From Saxidomus purpurata (taxonomy: Eukaryota; Mollusca; Bivalvia; Venerida; Veneridae): a stretch of 64,000 nucleotides of DNA. The DNA lies in contig JAFMSR010000018.1 in NCBI GenBank assembly GCA_022818135.1, positions 20,274,407 through 20,338,406 on the forward strand, in the 5' to 3' direction. Both the position numbers and the translations under genes were made by a program. The notes beneath the pieces are model-generated. The model worked only from the letters and a program-made list of their open reading frames with translations. It was not told the DNA's origin and did not search any database. Of this stretch, positions 43,801 through 57,300 are shown in pieces (positions within the stretch are counted from its first letter, which is position 1; each line of letters starts with the position of its first letter).

Positions 43801-46800
43801 ACATTTAATGTATATTGTAATTTTTGTGATACTTATCACCAGCGTATCAAGCATAGTTTTCATGTAAAGTCAGTTGAAATGTAACATACAAAGATTCCAA
43901 GATGGCACACAGAGGTAAATATGTTATACTGATGTTCCTGTTTATAGTTGCGGAAATCCAGTATCTATTTATAGACTAGTCTAGTGAACAGTATGCCTCA
44001 TGATGTGGGTATTTTGTTTCATTTTATTAATGACGTTATTTTTTTTTTCAGCTAAGTCAATAGATATGAAGACAACCTACGTGTTTACTTACAACTTCCT
44101 GCAGTTTGTCGGATTCCTTTATATAGTGACTGTTTTGTCTTACAACTTCTTCAAACTAGGTTGGGGTAAGGCATATTGATTTTGATTTTTTTTTATGTCA
44201 CAAAGTTACAAATCATGACAGGAAAGTCACAGGATTTGCAAGGACATGTTGAATATTATGTTGTATATTCCAATTACGGTAATTAAATGACAAACTCAAT
44301 TTCTTGAAATCAGCTGGCTGCATTTTAAGACATAGGTTTAAGTGTTCATGTGTTCTTAATATTATTGGTATAGTTTATGCTGTAATCAGTCATTTTCTTG
44401 TTTTTTGCATCAGGCCGTGTAACTTCTATATGCATGGCCAAACTTTCAGATTACTTCTCATAATTGTTGCCTGTAACATTAGTGTGTGTCATGTACATCA
44501 GTCTGCTGACCAAAGTCAAGATGAAACTAAGTCTTTGGGTTGAACCACAGGGGTCGGTATCAAACTTTTTTTGGACAATATAGCATATATAATTCATTTT
44601 CTGCAAAAGATTTGGACACTGGTCCCTGTGTGTTCAACACTTATGACATGCTGCTACAAATGTATATAGAGTCATTTTTGTCTTCAGTTTAAGTAAGACT
44701 ATGAGAGGAAATTTTACATAATTTCACACAAATGTTATTTAATTTATCGTTTAATTTTTCAGTTGCAAAAGAGAAAGCATTTGAATTGGTAGGTTATCAG
44801 ATAATGTTCTGTCAGACAGCTGCCGTCTTAGAAGTAATCCATCCACTCCTTGGTCTTGTGAAAACTGGTGTACTACCACCTTTAATGCAGGTATGTAAAA
44901 CTGGGATAGACTTTTTAGCTCACCTGGCTTTGCCATGGTGAGCTTTTCTGATGGATGATTGTCGGTTTGACATCTCTTTTGAATCCACTAGGCCAATGTT
45001 GATGAAACTATGCAGGGATGTTTCTTGCATGAAGCTCTACCAAAATTGTTCAAAGAATTCCATTCCATGCAGAACTCTGGTTGCTATGGCAACAAATAGG
45101 AAAAACTTTAAAAATCTTCTTCTCTGAAACCACAAGGCCTAGAGCTTAGATATTTGGCATGTAGCATTGTCTAGTAGACCTCAACCAAGATTGTTCAAAT
45201 TATGACACCCGGGTCAAAATTGACCACGCGGGGGTGGTCACTTAGTTTTGCATAGGCTTATATAGGAAAAACTTTAAAAATCTTCTTCTCTGAAACCACA
45301 AGGCCTAGAGCTTAGATATTTGGAATGTAGCATTGGCTAGTGTACCTCTACCAAGATTGTTCAAATTATGACCCTCAGATCAAAATTGACCTTGCCAGGG
45401 GGTCACTTAGTTTTACATAGGCTTATATAGGAAAAACTTTAAAAATCTTCTTCTCTGAAACCACAAGGCCTAGTGCTTAGATATTTTGCATGTAGCATTG
45501 CCTAGTATACCTCTTCAAAGTTTGTTCAAATTATGCTGGGGTCAAAATTGATTTTACAAAGATGTGTATAGGAAAACCTATTTGGTATATAACATTGTCT
45601 AGTGATCTTCCACAAGGCAAGTGGACTTGTACCAAGGTGAGCGATATAGGGCCATCTTGGCCCTCTTGTTTGGATTAATAATTATTGTTACTCTGAAGAC
45701 AAGCTAGAACAATGAATTGTGCATTACAAAAGAAACATTAAGGTTTTGAGTTTTTACGTGCAGTATAGGTTCAAGTAGACTCACTGTCTGGTCTGAATTT
45801 GTACCTTTATTTTTTATCTATGTAAAGATATTTGAGGGCTCACCATATTTGTTATGCAGGCATTTCCTTTAGCTGGACCATTCAGAGAGGAGGTATCTAA
45901 AGTAACTGTTGCACTTCTGTAAGCATCTTCATCCTTGTTGCAGACATTTTCAAGTTTTAAATGTGCGCTGCTATCGTACAATTGTCTATGTATGATCCAC
46001 TCATGGGATTGATTTGAAACTACATGTACCGGTACATGAAAATAACAGCCAGGTAACATAACTCTTGGCCAAATTCCAATGCAGATAATGTCCCTTTTTC
46101 AGCTGCAAAAAGTTGATTTAAGCTATATGCAGCTCTCATCCTCATGTAAAAGTTTGAAGAACAATTTGTGTTTTCAGCTGATGCTGTGATTCAGCTAAAG
46201 ACCCATGGGTTTTGAAAATGTCCGAGGAATGAGAAATGTATCCTAGCCTGCATTTGCAAGTGCCATTATATAGCATTAAACCATTTGAAATAGGCATATT
46301 TATGATTCTGGGTGTTTTAATCAGTATAGGGGCTTTAAGTAATGGTTTTTACTCACCTGAGCGGCTAGGGTGAGCTATTAGGATCGAGAATGTCCGTTGT
46401 CCGTCGTCCATCCAAATTTTCGTTAACACTTAGTTGGTAATTTTTGCCTCAATTGTCACGAAACTTGGTCAGGATGTTTGTCCCAGTAATTACTCGGACG
46501 AGTTCGAATATGGGTCATCTCGGATGAAAAACTAGGTCACATGACCCAAAAATAGAAAAATCTTGTTAACACTCTAGAGGCTACTGTTTCAGCCCAAATA
46601 TCCTGGAAATTTGTCAGAAAGGTTGTTTTGATGATTTCTAGCTCAAGCTCGAATATGGGTCACCTGTGGTCAAAAACTAGGTCACACAGCCCAAATACGG
46701 AAAAACCTTGTTAACACTCTAGAGGTAACATTTTCAGCCCAAATATCCTGGAAATATGTCAGAAAGGTTGTTTCGATGATTTCTAGCCCAAGTTCGAATA

Positions 46801-49800
46801 TGGGTCATCTGGGGTCAAAAACTAGGTCACACAGCCCAAATATGGAAAAAACCTTGTTAACACTCTAGAGGTAACATTTTCAGCCCAAATATCCTGGAAA
46901 TATGTCAGAAAGGTTGTTTCTATGATTTCTAGCTCAAGTTCGAATATGGGTCATCTGGGGTCAAAAACTAGGTCACACAGCCCAAATATGGAAAAACCTT
47001 GTTAACACTCTAGAGGTAACATTTTCAGCCCAAATATCCTGGAAATATGTCAGAAAGGTTGTTTCGATGATTTCTAGCTCAAGTTTGAATATGGGTCATC
47101 TGGGGTCAAAAACTAGGTCACACGCCCAAATATGGAAAAACCTTGTTAACACTCTAGAGGTAACTTTTCAGCCCAAATATCCTGGAAATATGTCAGAAAG
47201 GTTGTTTCGATGATTTCTAGCCCAAGGTCGAATATGGGTCATCTGGGGTCAAAACTAGGTCACAGAGCCCAAATATGGAAAAACCTTGTTAACACTCTAG
47301 AGGTAACATTTTCAGCCCAAATATCCTGGAAATTTGTGGGAAAGGTTGTTTCGATGATTTCTAGCTCAAGTTCGAATATGGGTCATCTGGGGTCAAAAAC
47401 TAGGTCCACGCCCAAATATGGAAAAACCTTGTTAACACTCTAGAGGTAACATTTTCAGCCCAGATATCCTGGAAATATGTCAAAAAGGTCATTTCGATGA
47501 CTTCTAGCCCAAGTTCGAATATGGGTCATCTGGGGTCATAAACTCGGTCACACAGCCCAAATATGGAAAAACCTTGTTAACAATCTAGAGGTACATTTTC
47601 AGCCCAAATATCCTGGAAATATGTCAGAAAGGTTGTTTTGATGTTTCTAGCTCAAGTTCGAATATGGGTCTCTGGGGTCAAAACTAGGTCACACAGCCCA
47701 AATGTGGAAAAACCTTGTTAACCCTCTAGAGGTTACTTTTCAGCCCAAATATCCTGGAAATTTGTCAGAAAAATTGTTTCGATGATTTCTAGCTCAAGTT
47801 TCAATATGGGTCATCTTGGGTCAAAAACTAGGTCACACAGCCCAAATGTGGAAAAACCTTGTTCACACTCTAGAGGTTACTTTTCAGCCCAAATATCCTG
47901 GAAATTTGTCAGAAAGATTGTTTCGATGATTTCTAGCTCAAGTTTCAATATGGGTCATCTGGGGTCAAAAACTAGGTCACACAGCCCAAATATGGAAAAA
48001 CCTTGTTAATACTCTAGAGGTAACATTTTCAGCCCATATATCCTGGAAATATGTCAGAAAGGTTGGTTCGATGATTTCTAGCTCAAGTTTGAATATGGGT
48101 CATCTTGGGTCAAAAACTAGGTCACAGAGCCCAAATATGGAAAAACCTTGTTAACATTCTAGAGGTAACATTTTCAGCCCAAATATCCTGGAAATTTGTC
48201 GGAAAGGTTGTTTCGATGATTTCTAGCAACTTTGTTAAAAGCAGTTGTACTCGGGTGAGCGATAAAGGGCCATCATGGCCCTTCTCACTACGGATATATT
48301 TTACAGGTGGCAGGTCGAAATTTGATACTGTTCATGTTGATACTGCAAGATGTCAGGTTACAGATAGCACCAGTGGTGTGGTACTTGTTTATGACTTGGT
48401 CAACAGTAGAGTTAATCAGGTAATAAAGCACACATGTTTAAATGTTATTGGACATTTCTAGTTAATGGCCATATCTATGGCTTTTTGTGGCCCATAACAT
48501 TTCACTTCATATCCAGGCTGTAGCCTCTGTATGCATGGACTGATTTTGAAATGCCTTCATACATAAGTAGCGAGTGCTAAGTTGCTTCTTTCAGGTATCT
48601 GTAATGTATATGTGCTACAGCATATCTAACTACCAAGACCTTAAGCCAGCATTGATATTGATCTTTTGTTCTGTTTTAGATACCCGTTTTACATGTTTTC
48701 GAGTATAGGAATGGATGTGAAAATGATAACCTGGTTAAGATATACTGCATGGATACCACTTTATCCATTAGGAATACTTTTTGAAGGTAAGTAATTATGG
48801 AGTTAAAAAATAATTCAATACCAAGCACAGGTAACAAACACTAATAATATATTATAGATACCTTGGACATTGACCAATAATACAGGAAGCCTATTTTTAC
48901 ACAGCCTTACGGTATGTAAATGATATAAAAAATGAAAGCCCAGAAGCAAATCAGTGGTCTAATGGTTAACACGGGTTGATTCCCCCTCCTTGGCTAACAC
49001 AACTAAGGGCCTTTTTGATGAGACCTAAAGCCAAGGTTCAACGTATCTGTGCTGTACACCAGGCTTGTAAAAGAATCGGGGTGGGGTGGGGGGGGGGTGT
49101 CTCTGGAATGGGCGCACATCCCATGTCATGCATTATCCCCTTATTTCCTTGAAAACCTAAATTAACTAAATTCTTCAGGGGGCGTTGATCATATGGATTA
49201 TTCAGTACCAACGTTATAGCTCTTAACATACATGTGTATATACTTTATGAAAGTCGTTTAATTCACAGTCGTATTATCATTATATGCTGACACATTGTTA
49301 GGCTGTTAACATTAAAGTTAACCAGTATCAGAGAAAGTGGTTGAAAAAAACATATTGGGTCTCTTTTCATCTGGTCATTTGTGTATAGACTATTTAAAAT
49401 GTGTAATGAAATGTTGCGTATTGGTTTTTCTGGTGCATTAATGCTGGTGTGTAACTTGTAATATTTATTGAACTATGGTTGGTTCAGGTTTATTGAATTA
49501 TGCGCAACATGTAAATTATAAAATTGGTAAACGCGTTAATTATGCGCAACATGTAAATTATAAAATTGGTTAATGAGTTAGACCGAGTTATAAACCATTT
49601 GGCTTATTTTAGGTAGCTACATGTTTACCATTGTTTAATCATTGTGTCCCAAGGTCAATTTATTGACAATACTTCTGTAGCACCCGAATTAAAATAAGTT
49701 CAAACCAAATAAATCATACATATGTATTACAGGCACTGTAGTGATCATGTCTATACCATTGTTTGAGGAATCAGGAGTGTTCAGTCTACAGTTGCCAAAC

Positions 49801-50516
49801 TCGGCAAACTTTGCATTTTACTTTCCGTGGTTTTTACACGTCTATCTTCTGCTGCTAGCTATAGGTAAGTTACGTTTGTTACTGGTATTGAGGGACAACA
49901 TATTGTTTCAAAAGGATGAGAGATACTGATTTAATATTGATTACTGTGTCGGTGTCCTTCCATAGTGGCATGGCTAGAAAATAACCATACTCAGTATAAA
50001 TGTGTACCACAGCAGTGGGGTTTTAGGCAATTCACTATTTTGAAAATGTCTGAAAAGTAATTATTCTCTATACAAGAGTATGAAGAGTGATATGCAGGGT
50101 TGATTCTTGTTGGATGCTTACATGTGGTGGTGGCTTTTCTGTTTTGCTGCTCATGTGTTCACTATCACCTTATGAACGTGCTTATGTTTGAGAAAGAAAT
50201 ATTACTGCTTTACGGTTGTATAGTATTGTCTTACATTTGCAATGCATTGTTACGATAGCACTTTTAAAAATAAACTTTTCTCATTTCTGTTGTGTCGTCT
50301 GATGTCATATGGTATGATATACTTAGTTGTTTCCCTTGAGTTGTGGTGTTTTATGGTATCCAAGAGTTGTCTCCCTTTCATTATAATAATACACACTGTT
50401 ACCTGAAGCCAACATTTTATGCATGTATTCCAGGTGGCATTCAGATGATGAAGCATATGTACGTTCTAAGGAAGAAGAAGCTTGGATCAGGAGACAGTAA
50501 ACAGAAGGCAGCATAG
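40846..50516 (+). CDS. HACD3: HACD3, very-long-chain 3-hydroxyacyl-CoA dehydratase, 10 exons
   Basis: HACD3 is an ER membrane enzyme catalysing the dehydration step of very-long-chain fatty acid elongation; it also carries a p23-like CS domain. Exons: 40846-40929, 42379-42495, 43131-43205, 43337-43568, 44052-44165, 44763-44890, 48307-48419, 48680-48786, 49733-49864, 50434-50516 (TAG). All phases agree; product 394 aa (human 362). Start MAGTLKPFVFWGQ, in a good context (TCAAGATGG). Residues 1-95 form the CS domain, followed by EVWPRLTEKQEKLSWLKIDF and an acidic run (EDEDESEDEDKADK). From about residue 170 come the PTPLA-type membrane segments: TYNFLQFVGFLYIV, CQTAAVLEVIHPLLGLV, VWYLFMTWSTVELIRYPFYM, WLRYTAWIPLYPLGILFE and SIPLFEESGVFSLQLPNS, each matching human HACD3. 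The C-terminus KQKAA fits a KxKxx ER-retrieval signal. Confidence 0.95.
40930..42378 (+). other. HACD3: HACD3 intron 1
   Basis: 1.45 kb, GTAAGT donor and TTTTTCAG acceptor. The plus-strand open frame 41218-41484 inside has no splice support or known similarity. No bounded repeat seen. Confidence 0.7.
44918..45670 (+). mobile_element. Family D core-repeat element, reverse copy
   Basis: Starts TTTTTAGCTCACCTGGC and ends GTGAGCGATATAGGGCCATC then TTGGCCCTCTTG. Three or four units share AGGAAAAACTTTAAAAATCT and CCACAAGGCCTAGAGCTTAG. In HACD3 intron 6. Confidence 0.8.
46349..48290 (+). mobile_element. Family C element: family D ends with a different 143-bp core
   Basis: Left end CTCACCTGAGCGGCTAGG followed by GTGAGCTATTAGGA and GTCCGTTGTCCGTCGTCC; right end GGGTGAGCGATAAAGGGCC then ATCATGGCCCTT. 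Between are 12 tandem units of about 143 bp marked by CACTCTAGAGGTAACATTTT, CAGCCCAAATATCCTGGAAA and GTTCGAATATGGGTCATCTG. Open frames such as 47210-47443 and 47782-48009 are repeat translations. Located in HACD3 intron 6. Confidence 0.85.
48948..49150 (+). mobile_element. Degenerate tRNA-derived SINE
   Basis: A tRNA-like head (CAGTGGTCTAATGGTTAA, GGGTTGATTCCCC) followed by a conserved central phrase, GATGAGACCTAAAGCCAAGG, and GTGCTGTACACC. The same central phrase is in the better-preserved SINE at 56543-56843. In HACD3 intron 8, with a short poly-G run at 49085-49099. Confidence 0.55.
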
Positions 50517-53340
50517 TTAACACTGTACATGTAGATATTATCAGGGATGTGGGGAAGAGAAGAGCTCAGTAATGTTACGTAATGATTCTAAGAGTTGTGA
50601 TAACATCTTGTTGAAAGATTTACTAAGTTGCCTCTTTCATCAAAAGATATGTAATGAAGATTATCACACATGTAGATGAGATGTTCATGTGTATAGAATC
50701 TTAGAGTCAGTCTGATAAGTTTCTTTGAAGAAAGTTTTATTAGATATTATGTAGGAAAGGTAACATTTGTTAAGGTATGAGTAAGTCCATCGTTTGGAGC
50801 ATTATTTGATGAATTAAATATATTTTATACTATTAAATTATGCAAGTTTATAAAACTGGGCATTGTATTTCATTAGTATGTTCAGGTAAACATTTTTGCC
50901 ATTTTGTAGTAAAAAATACTCTGGCTTGGAGTGCTTTATTGAAAATTTAAGCATTCTGTGAAGGGAAATGTGCCATGCAGAATAATTAAAAAGGGTGAAA
51001 GTGGTATGTTAACATGTTATAGTTTGGTGGAATTCTTACATAAGACAAGTGTATGGTTGTAAGCCTGGCTGCACAGGGTATGACAATTACATTTAGATGT
51101 TATAAAACAAGCCTTTATAGGATCATGTTTGAGAATTTATCAAATGCTAGTACAAAGAATTTAAATGATGCAGAAAATACAAAATATATTAGCATAGCAT
51201 TATTATCCTGCGCATAGTCCAACTGTTTGATCTTACATAATTGCAATACAGTTGAAAACATCACAGGCAAGACAGTAAGTTTAAACATTATTTATTAACA
51301 TATAAACACATGTACAGATACAACAGTTAGCAACGATATTCAGGATTGAGTGATAAGCTTAATCCTTGTATGAAAGCAGGCAAGACTGTTGATCATGTGT
51401 TTAAATTATCGGCTTTGTATTTTTTTGACCGTAGAGTGACACTATAGTGACAACTGTTTGTATGTTGTTTAAAGTAGTTTGAATGTGTTTTTTTTATACG
51501 TTATCATTTATATTGTGTAAATGAGTTTACTTACATATATGTTGTAAATGCTGACCTCTGATTCTCATTCAGAAAATGCATTTTGATAAAATCAAGGACT
51601 GGCATTTTTACATGAAAACCCCACAAGATCGCATAATTTTCAGCTTTTATCCAAACTGAACAGCACATGTTTTTCAATTTGAAACTTTTTTCCCTTTTAT
51701 GATGAAACTTTTCTAATGGTTTACAACTTCTCCTCAAGAATTCTTGGTGCATTCTAGCTATGCTGGAGGGAAGTGTTAGAGCTATTTTTAACTAAGCTGC
51801 ACTGTTATGGTTCAAGCTATGCTCCTTACACTGGTATGTACAATATACACAATAAACCATTGCAAAGTCTGTTGAGCATTGAAGTCTGTTATTGCCCCGT
51901 TTGTTTGTATTTAAAATCTGTTCTTTCTTTATTGCGTTATGTACCAATCAGATTTCAAACTGAACTTAATTGTGCATATGCCATTCTTTTTACTGCCATA
52001 CCAGTTGGTACCCATGCCATTCCAGGAGACCAGCTCACTATATACATGTAGAACTTGTGTACATGTACAGTCTTTGTATTTAATCACGATTTAAATCAGC
52101 CTACATTTATGCAAAGATAAATTTGTAGTGGGACACGATTTCCAGCTTTATTTTGATTGCTTTAAAAATATTAGCAAAGATCATGCATTTCAGCTATTGA
52201 ATACTGTGCAATAAATTGATACATTTCTGTACCAGTGTTTGTTGGTGTATATACCATTGTCATGTAGGTTCTTTTTTCCAGTCCTTTTTGTATCAAGTCT
52301 ATACATCAAACTATGTGTGATGATCTATTGATGTAAGATTTCTCATGCGTAAAATTGCTGCGTCAAAACGCAAACTCCAGCCTTACGGCTTTAAATGGAT
52401 ATACTGAGAAAAGCTGGTAGAGAGCAAAGAACGCCCTTGCTTTACCTCTGAAACTGTTCTGTTTTGTCGGTCAAAAGCAGTTGACTGAATTAAAACTATT
52501 TGATATAATTTGGTACACACCCATTCTTTGACTTGGAAAATCCTTGTTCAAGATTTGTATTTAAATTACTATCTTCAAAAGAAATGTAGGCATTGAAATG
52601 AAACTTCAATGTAGCAAGTCCAAAATTTTATAATTGTACTTTGACAAAGTTTCGATCTGCTGATATTAGAGTTAGATTTCAACAATACAGCACTTCAAAC
52701 AGCCAAGCACACTGTCTTGCATTCAGATTTTGTATTTATATTGAAATTGGTATGAAAAAGATAAAGGCAGAGACTCAATATTCTTTTATAATTTAATATA
52801 AATCAACATACTTAAATTTGAAAATGTAACATATACATGTACAACAAAGGTGTACAATAAAGCAAAATTTGCAAGTCAGTCACTATTGACTTTATAACAA
52901 CTGTATAACATACATGTTTGTTGCACACTAATAATTTTGATACTTAGTTAATTTGGTAATGATGGCACTGTACTGAAGTGCACTTGTACTCTGTGACCTT
53001 GATTTTAGTTTGTTTTGGTGCTCAACTTTAGAAAAGTTATGAAAGTACTTTGTTGCTACATTAACCTTTGAAAATTTTGGCAAGTCAGATTTCAGCATAG
53101 TCAGTCACTACCTAAAGCAATTCTTCACACATTTATTATAATTAAATTATATAATTTCAATACTGCAGCATGCGTCTCAGTCTGTAATCACTAAGCATAA
53201 AGTCATTGTTGGCATGTATGTTGTGGATAAGTTATTCATTTCACATCTTTATATTTTACTGTAACAAACAGTAGTCAGAAACAGAAATCTTTCATTTATT
53301 AACTGATACAGAGGACAATGTGATAATGAACATAATAAAT
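50517..53340 (+). other. HACD3 3' UTR and intergenic sequence
   Basis: AT-rich with no further exon. Candidate polyadenylation hexamers on the plus strand: ATTAAA at 50813, AATAAA at 51851, 52210 and 52856. Which one is used cannot be decided from sequence. Confidence 0.5.
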
Positions 53341-53344
53341 ACTT

Positions 53345-54215
53345 TGAAAACAAGAGATGTCCCTCATAAGTGACAAAAGCCCTAAAAGAAGTGTTTCATA
53401 GCCCATGAACTTGACCTTCAAGCCGTGGACCTGGTACTCGCGCATGACACTTTATCTTCACATGCTGAACATTTGTTACAACTCCTTTTTAAATCTTTCA
53501 ATGTATAACAGAGTTACAATTCAGATATAAACATGTGCATATATATAGGATTCTTAAAAGTTGAACCTGTGATTGTGACCTTGACCTTCAATATAAGCGT
53601 GTGGAACTTGTGTGTGACATATCATCTTCATGTGCTCAACAATTGTGCCATGTTATTTTAAAATCCTTTCATGCATGACAGAGTTATCATGTGTACAGAA
53701 TTCCATGATCTTTAAACTCTTAGGTGTGCACGCGACACATCGTCTTGATGTGCTGAACATGTTAAAATCCTTCAATATGACGGAGTAACAGTCCATACAC
53801 AAATGTGTACATATATACAGGATTCTGCTTCCTTTACTCTCTTTAGCCTGACCTTCACCTTTGAGGTAGGGACATGGGTTTTGTACGAGACGCATCATCT
53901 TGATGTGCTGAACATTTGTGCCAAGTTATTTTCAAATCCTTCAATGAATGCATGACAAAGTTACTGTCTTGATATGAATGTGTGCATATATAAATGATTC
54001 CATTACTTTAAACTCCAAAGTGTGACCTTGACTTGTGTGGTAGGGATGAGTGTCTTGCACGCGACACATGGTCCCTATATGCTGAACATTTGTGCTAAGA
54101 TATTTCAAATCCTTCAATGCATGACAAAGTTACAGCTTGGACACACACAAAATTATACGACAGACACACGGACGATGTGATTTTAATAGGAGTACCTTTG
54201 AGGGTAAAAATAGAA
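53345..54215 (-). mobile_element. Family E core-repeat element
   Basis: Starts AACAAGAGATGTCCCTCATA and ends with CGACAGACACACGGACGATG and GTACCTTTGAGGGT. Contains five diverged units of about 140-150 bp with CATGCTGAACATTTGT, AATCCTTCAATGCATGACA and GTGACCTTGACCTT. No ORF. Confidence 0.75.
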
Positions 54216-54319
54216 AAGGGAATCTGTTCATATAAAACATACAGTATTGCACAATCGGTCTTAAACATCACAAAAATACTGCAAAATTTTTATCCAACAT
54301 TCTGCTGTTGTATGTTTTG

Positions 54320-57300
54320 CTATGAACTATTTCCTCCTGTTTGTGGGTCATTCTTAGTGGTCTTTCCTACTGTAGAAGACTTTTCAAACACCTCATTGGC
54401 AGCATCAGATGTGTCGCTCTCACCTGTAGACATGGCAACAATGTTGCTATCAGAGCTACTTTTTAAGTTCTGTGTTGGATGACCAGTTGCAATGGCAACA
54501 TCTTCATTTTCCTCATCATCTTCTAGAATAGGTGAACTTCCACAAACTATGAAATACAAACAATTTCGTTGGTCAGATTGATGCTTACTAAATTACAAAG
54601 AAATTGATAAATTAGATAAATAGTCAAGATCATATTATGATATAGCATCAGTTGAAAAGGGTCTCTGTTTACACTAGAAAGCTCCTGACCTAAAAACTTC
54701 CCACATGTAGCTACATGTTCTATGACTGTTTGACATTACAAGACCTAACATATTTACATGTAATTTTATCGTCACGTGTTCTATTTTTCACTTGCTGGAG
54801 ATCTATCTATAGAAAATTCTCCTAAATCAGGCATTCTACATGTTCTGCATGATGACAAAGACATAAAGTCTGTCAATTTCTAGTCCAACAAAAACCACTT
54901 TTCAATGAATTCTTTACCTTTGAAAGAATCCGGGTAAGATTTTCCAAGCTTATCCTTTACAACCCTGAAATACAGAAATTATAGTAAAGTTACCAAGCAT
55001 GTGAAGGAATACCGTAATCGTGTATGTATAGATCACACTTATGTATAAGTCGCAGGGATTTTTTTTGGAGACAGTCTTGGAATGAATTGTCATCCGTTAT
55101 ACAGAATGCATATTTATAGGAATACAACCAAAACACTAACAGATCTATCTCTATCAGATATATCTCAGTCTTACACAATGTACACTGTATTGTCACCTGT
55201 ATTGTTCTTGAAGAGTAAGTTTTTACAGATCTGCCTCTCAATGTTATACTCATCAGAAAAATGGACAAGATCATCAAAAGACAACAACAACTCTACATAG
55301 ATTACTGAATGGTAAATACGGTACTGCAGCATATTTTAAACCGCTGATTTTATTGCTAATGACTGGGAATGCATAGCTGAAACTTTTAGGTTAAGTTTTA
55401 ATACTTCCAAAGATTAAATTATTTATGTTTTGGAGGTTATTTAGTTTGACATCAGTTATAGGGTATGCCCCTTTAAATAGAGCTGTGTGAAACATGCACT
55501 CTTAAAACTTTCTCAAATGGTGAACAGTGTATTTTAAACAAAATTTTCTTCAATGATGAACACTGTACCTTAAACCCTCCAGCCAAAAAGCTTTTTCTTA
55601 GAAACTACATGTAACTCAGAATCATCCAAAAGTAACGATTTACATTATTTTATCAATGTTACCATCCTAGTACATTGTACAAGAAATCCAGAGATTTGGT
55701 GTACGTAAATCAGCATAATATACAGTGTCAACACTCACCTAATTCTTTTGAAAATAGAATCTAAGTCTTTCTTCATTTCATACATGAGTTGTGTATGACG
55801 TCTGTACTGTTGACTTGTGATGGCAAATCTATTTGCTGACAGAATGTTGAAGTTTATCAGCATCTCATTGGTTTTTTCAAATCTTGACAGCCTGAAATAA
55901 AATCTTTAAAAGTTAGATAACTTGGTAAATGTTGCAATCAATTAAAAAACATTCATGACTATGATACTTTATCCTTCTATTAAACACGAGGGCCATGATG
56001 GCCCTATATTGCTCACCTGAGTACAAGTGCACTTGCCTGGTGGGTGTGGTCAATTTTGACCCTAGGAAAATGATTTGAACAAAGTAGGTGAAAGACCACT
56101 AGACAATGTTACATACCAATTATCCAAGCTCTAGGCCTTGTTGTTTTAGGAAAGCAGATTTTTAAAGTGTTTTCTCTACCAAACGACCCCCTGGGCAGTG
56201 TAAATTTTGACTCTGGGGGCATGATTTAAACAAAGAGGTCCACTAAACAATGCTTTATACTAAATATCTTAGCTCTAGGCCTTGTGGTTTGAGAGAAGAT
56301 TTTTAAAGGGGGGGGTCAACTTTAACCCATTGGGCATGATTTGAGCAATTTGGTAGAGATCCACTAGGCAATGCTACATGCCAAATACCTAAGCTTTATG
56401 CCATGTGGTATCAGAGGTGAAGACTTTATAAAAAATTCCTAACCAGAGTTCTGTATGGTATAGAATTCTTTGAGCACTTTTGGTAGAGCTTTATTCAAGA
56501 AACATCCCTGCAAAGTTTCATCAACATTGGCAGAGTGGTTTTGTATCGTATATATTATGATTTTATCGTTGGTACCAGTTTCCCATATGACCAATGCCCC
56601 CAGAAGAGGTTAGTTATTTTAGGTTTTCGCAGGAAAGTGCAAGATACAGAAAGCGTCCCAATTCCAGAGACACTGCTGGTTCTTTAACATGCCAGGTGTA
56701 TAGCACCCATACATGGGACCTCGGATTAAGTCTCATCAGAAAGACTGTTAGTAATTTTAGTTGGTCAGCCTCCGGGAATTGAGCCAGCTACCTCGAGATT
56801 ACAAGTCTCATGCTCTACCAATTGAGCTAACTAGGCTGACTAAAGTGGTTTTAGATGAGCTGTCGGTTGAAGTAAAAGGTGATGGATGGACGGATAGACG
56901 TTGGACGGGCAGTCATCCATCCTAGAAGTTCAACCTGGCAAAGCCAGGTGAACTAAAAATCAGCGAAGGTAAACTTTCTATATAGTTATCACTGGACATA
57001 CACCCTGAACAAGATTGGCAAAAACCTGGGTTTTATAAGTATTTCCAAGCCTGGCAGTTAATACTGCAAAAACCCAGGTTTTACTAAGCAATACTGGGCA
57101 TTACTGGGTAATTAAAACTATATGTCCAGCACTGCTAAGAAGGCAAATTACAGTCTGGCTTTTCTACGGAGAAACCTGACAAGCCAGTGTTAGCAAACCC
57201 TTGTCAGACCTATCTTAGAATATACCAATTCCTTCTGGGACCCTAACATCGAGGTTAATATCAACCAGTTGGAGGCATTACAACACTGTGCTGCCCCCTT

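Noticed and set aside
47210..48461. Open frames of 75-118 codons on the plus strand in family C
   Set aside because: They translate 143-bp repeat units; repeated MISSSSFNMGHLGSK-like peptides follow the array and have no start or splice logic. The true HACD3 exon at 48307-48419 is in another frame.
56765..56843. A tRNA gene (Thr-like anticodon TGT) on the minus strand
   Set aside because: The D and anticodon arms fit, but the T arm is altered and the acceptor stem needs wrong spacing; the continuous SINE body and the target-site duplication show that it is a SINE head.
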